Source: UBA168 sp011055275
GTDB lineage: Archaea > Thermoproteota > Thermoprotei_A > Marsarchaeales > UBA168
Reading direction: 5' to 3' (one strand)
Assembly: GCA_046635845.1 (NCBI GenBank)
Contig: JAQQXN010000001.1
DNA length: 64,000 nt
In this document: piece after piece, positions 61,806-64,000 of the stretch
Layout: each line of letters begins with the position of its first letter
How positions within the stretch are numbered: the stretch's first letter is position 1
The notes under the pieces: model-generated
The model's database searches: none
Told to the model about the DNA's origin: nothing
Seen by the model: only the letters and a program-made list of their open reading frames with translations
Program-made: the position numbers and the translations under genes

Positions 61806-62543
61806 TTGGCCGATAAATCGGGAACGTCTAGGGTATCTAAGCTGAAATCCATAGGCTTTAGGAAGACTGTTCACTTTGTCATGTGCCTTTACCTTCTGGT
61901 ACCTTTCTTCGTTAAGTTAAGTGCCTTTCGGCTAAATCCCTTGTTATTTTACGCGATAACGGCAACCGCAGCTTCGTTGATATATGCCGCGCAGGTAAAA
62001 AGGCCAATCTTCGCTGATGCGCTTTTCGATGCCATGGCGACCACCAGGCAAAACGTGATACAGCAGATAAGCAAGTCAGCGCCGAACGTTAAGGATCAAA
62101 TAAGGGCACTCGACGACGGCATAAGCAGGATAGAGAAAAGCGTGAAGGACTTTGTTGACCAGATGGAGAGGGACTACGAGAGAAGAGGGGGTTACCTTGG
62201 TATGTTCATGGGCGCTGCTGGTGTGCTCATGTCTCAGGCTTTTACGGGAAACTACGTGTTCTACGGTATACTTTCGGTAATGCTTTATGATACCATGAGT
62301 GCGGTTGGAGGAGTTATGCTGGGGCATGTAAGAATACCCTTCACTAATTCAACCGTTGAAGGCGCCCTTATTGGGGCAGTTTCGCTTGCTGTTCCGCTTC
62401 TGATTCTTAACGGCTTTAATTTAGGCATTCTTGCGGTTCCCGCCACCGCTATAATTAGTGAGGCCTATGGAATAGAGGATAACTTCACCATACCTGTGAC
62501 CACTTCTCTCGTTTCTATGGCGCTTGGTCTCAGGGTTTTGTGA
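61806..62543 (+). CDS. dolichol-kinase/phytol-kinase-like membrane protein
   Basis: 245 residues. Motifs of the CTP-dependent polyprenol kinase (SEC59/VTE5/DGK1) family: FRKTVHFVMC near the start, VMLYDTMSAVGGVMLGHVRIPF with NSTVEGALIGA (Gly-rich loop, Glu-Gly), and SEAYGIEDNFTIPVTTS (Glu, Asp-Asn, Pro) near the end. It would phosphorylate an isoprenoid alcohol such as a dolichol or geranylgeraniol. A coiled-coil insert of about 60 residues (APNVKDQIRALDDGISRIEK) separates the first helices from the catalytic part, which is unusual. The GTTTAAA-type box is weak: GCTTAATAG about 25 bases before TTG 61806. No ATG precedes the first motif. The neighbouring UbiA gene fits an isoprenoid theme. Confidence 0.78.
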   Translation: MADKSGTSRVSKLKSIGFRKTVHFVMCLYLLVPFFVKLSAFRLNPLLFYAITATAASLIYAAQVKRPIFADALFDAMATTRQNVIQQISKSAPNVKDQIRALDDGISRIEKSVKDFVDQMERDYERRGGYLGMFMGAAGVLMSQAFTGNYVFYGILSVMLYDTMSAVGGVMLGHVRIPFTNSTVEGALIGAVSLAVPLLILNGFNLGILAVPATAIISEAYGIEDNFTIPVTTSLVSMALGLRVL

Positions 62544-62606
62544 ACTATCCCGTACTGGCGGATGGGGCCTCGAGGGAGGGCACCGCCGGCAAGGGCCTCT
62601 CTCCGG

Positions 62607-62632
62607 TTGGAAGCCCTCGTTGGAAGCCCTCG
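62607..62632. repeat. 13-bp tandem repeat, two copies
   Basis: TTGGAAGCCCTCG is repeated head to tail at 62607-62619 and 62620-62632 in the short gap between two convergent genes. Confidence 0.85.
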
Positions 62633-62675
62633 CGCTTTCGCAGGCGGGCAGATCCCTAAGGGCGACTTCGGCCTG

Positions 62676-64000
62676 CTAAGCTTCATTAGAGCTAGAAACA
62701 GTATAATTTGCGTAGTACATTAGGTTGTAGTAATAACCCTCGAAGGGATTAAACACTACTCCGTGCAAATAAGGTTGCTGGAACCACCACGTGTATGGTT
62801 GCGGCAACCAAACGTAGGGCGCGAGCTGGTAGGTCAGTTTGTACACTTGTTCCACTCCTGTGAGCTGCTGTTGCTGACTAACGGTCCAGGGCAACGAGTT
62901 ATCTATGTTATTGATCTGCGTGTTGTTCAACCACGCGTAGTTTCCGGCATCTCCAAAGTTGATGTCCGTCATTGCCACGAGCTGCTGGTAAATTGGATCA
63001 GACCAGTCAGGAAGCCATCCTCCCCATACCAAAGCGGGGGTTGTCTGTGCGGTCGTCCAGCTCAGTGTGGCTGAGGGGGATATCGAGTACAGCGAGAGGC
63101 TGACGCCTATCATCGACAGATCCTTTTGAATTATCTCGAACTCCGTCTCCTCGGAGGGCGTCGGAGGAGACGTGTAAAGCGAAAGCGGCGGCAGCTGCTT
63201 GCCAGATAGATCTCCCAGCACGGTGCCGTTTGGAAGTATTACGTAGAAATCGCCCTGCTTTCCTGCCTCACTTATATATTGCATTGCCAAGCTCAAGTTG
63301 AAGGAGTAGGGGGATAGATGCTGTGGATCGTAATACGGCATGTCAGGAGTTATGGGCCCAACGTACATCTGGGCAAGAGGTGTCCCGTTGTACGTGTATA
63401 TGGAGCTTATTATGGCTGAGTAGTTTATGGCATGAACAAGGGCAAGCCTAAAGGCCGTTATGTTCGTCGGGAACACTTGACAGTTCATGTTTATGGTTGT
63501 AACGCTGGCTTGCATACCTTGGTTGTTGAACATGGCCTTGAATGGTATATTCTTGTACTCATATCCTTGATATATCGTGTTGAACGAGGGTATTGATACG
63601 TAACTGAGCTGCGCTTGGTTTGTGTCGAACTCCTCAACTCTATCTGTGTGGGAAGCGCCGTACTCTATGATTACGTTTGGTATTCTCGCAGGAGAGATAA
63701 CCCACGGTACGTTTGGGACCTTGGCGGCCCAGTAGTTGGGATTGGCCTTCAGCGTTATGCTGGACATGCCAGAGCCAACCGAGGATATGACGTACGGACC
63801 GCTCCCTACCATACCGTTGGTGTCGATGTAAGAGTTGGGTTGGCCTGCCTGGACGCCGCCATGGGCATCGATAAATGAGGGATCCTCTATAGCTCCCCAA
63901 TAGGAAGAGGCGAGGTCGTACGCGAACCAACGATAAGGCTCTGCGAGGTTGAACTCGATGGCCGAGTCGTTGAGCACCACTATCGACTGGTGAGGATAGG
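62676..64000 (-). CDS. ABC transporter solute-binding protein (family 5), 5' part outside window
   Basis: About 441 codons of the C-terminal part of a periplasm-like binding protein, open to the right edge of the window (in-frame SIVVLNDSAIEFNLAEPYRW). Family 5 features are GMVGSGPYVISSV, LVHAINYSAIISSIY, WTTAQTTPALVWGGWLPDWSDPIYQQLV and a closing PYLHGVVFNPFEGYYYNLMYY. In contrast to the binding protein at 4581, no C-terminal anchor helix or beta domain follows; it stops soon after the binding domain (NYTVSSSNEA). It could be secreted or anchored at its N-terminus, which lies outside the window. Substrate likely oligosaccharide or peptide. The frame is intact throughout. Confidence 0.88.
   Translation of the reverse strand, partial: YPHQSIVVLNDSAIEFNLAEPYRWFAYDLASSYWGAIEDPSFIDAHGGVQAGQPNSYIDTNGMVGSGPYVISSVGSGMSSITLKANPNYWAAKVPNVPWVISPARIPNVIIEYGASHTDRVEEFDTNQAQLSYVSIPSFNTIYQGYEYKNIPFKAMFNNQGMQASVTTINMNCQVFPTNITAFRLALVHAINYSAIISSIYTYNGTPLAQMYVGPITPDMPYYDPQHLSPYSFNLSLAMQYISEAGKQGDFYVILPNGTVLGDLSGKQLPPLSLYTSPPTPSEETEFEIIQKDLSMIGVSLSLYSISPSATLSWTTAQTTPALVWGGWLPDWSDPIYQQLVAMTDINFGDAGNYAWLNNTQINNIDNSLPWTVSQQQQLTGVEQVYKLTYQLAPYVWLPQPYTWWFQQPYLHGVVFNPFEGYYYNLMYYANYTVSSSNEA

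Overview
The window is archaeal chromosome. The evidence is the promoter style: most genes have an A/T-rich TATA-like box (CTTAAA, TTTAAA or TTTATA) centred about 22-27 bases before the start codon, which is typical of leaderless archaeal transcripts. Shine-Dalgarno sequences are clear mainly at genes inside operons (for example before 30037). AGG/AGA/ATA codons are frequent, and GTG/TTG starts are common. The gene content (sugar scavenging, TCA cycle, many MFS carriers, UbiA and dolichol-kinase-like lipid enzymes) fits a heterotrophic, probably thermophilic and acidophilic archaeon. I cannot fix the lineage. No rRNA, tRNA, cas gene or intact transposase gene was seen.

Layout. 1-6.9 kb: a GH38 alpha-mannosidase, a GH2 beta-mannosidase and an ABC solute-binding protein, all carrying in-frame stops, a frameshift or a 5' deletion. 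7.0-12.2 kb: minus-strand sugar genes (TIM-barrel isomerase/epimerase, ROK kinase, fucose-isomerase-like protein, MFS carrier). 12.7-16.3 kb: aminotransferase, a 1.4-kb gap with a possible decayed gene, and another MFS carrier. 16.5-21.5 kb: TCA cluster (isocitrate dehydrogenase, aconitase, citrate synthase). 21.7-32.2 kb: aldo/keto reductase, GNAT enzyme, L-fucose isomerase, two Gfo/Idh/MocA dehydrogenases, two more TIM-barrel isomerases and a broken GH4 glycosidase. 33-39.5 kb: GH78 alpha-L-rhamnosidase, a second fucose-isomerase-like protein and a PhoPQ-related alpha/beta hydrolase. 40-43.7 kb: a G+C-richer ABC exporter operon and an ammonium transporter. 44.6-45.6 kb: a frameshifted small membrane protein gene, a perfect 18-bp inverted repeat and a G+C-rich block that folds into strong helices. 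45.7-55.7 kb: MFS carrier, GDPD phosphodiesterase, Eis-like acetyltransferase, an epimerase/aldo-keto reductase pair, a sulfatase-like hydrolase and a coiled-coil protein with an exact internal repeat. 55.9-64 kb: a GlmS-like isomerase with an altered glutaminase site, PIG-L deacetylase, small membrane protein, UbiA prenyltransferase, cation/proton antiporter, dolichol-kinase-like protein and the 3' part of a second solute-binding protein.

How the genes fit together. The window is a carbohydrate-utilisation region. Mannosidases, rhamnosidase and a GH4 enzyme would release sugars. Two binding proteins and three MFS carriers would import them. Fucose-isomerase-like proteins, four TIM-barrel isomerases, two Gfo/Idh/MocA dehydrogenases, two aldo/keto reductases and a ROK kinase would convert them, and the TCA cluster would oxidise the products. 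Several glycosidase and transport genes are broken while long neighbours (aconitase, GH78) are intact. Coding density is low, with many gaps of 0.4-1.4 kb, so part of the module looks like it is decaying or under unusual expression control.
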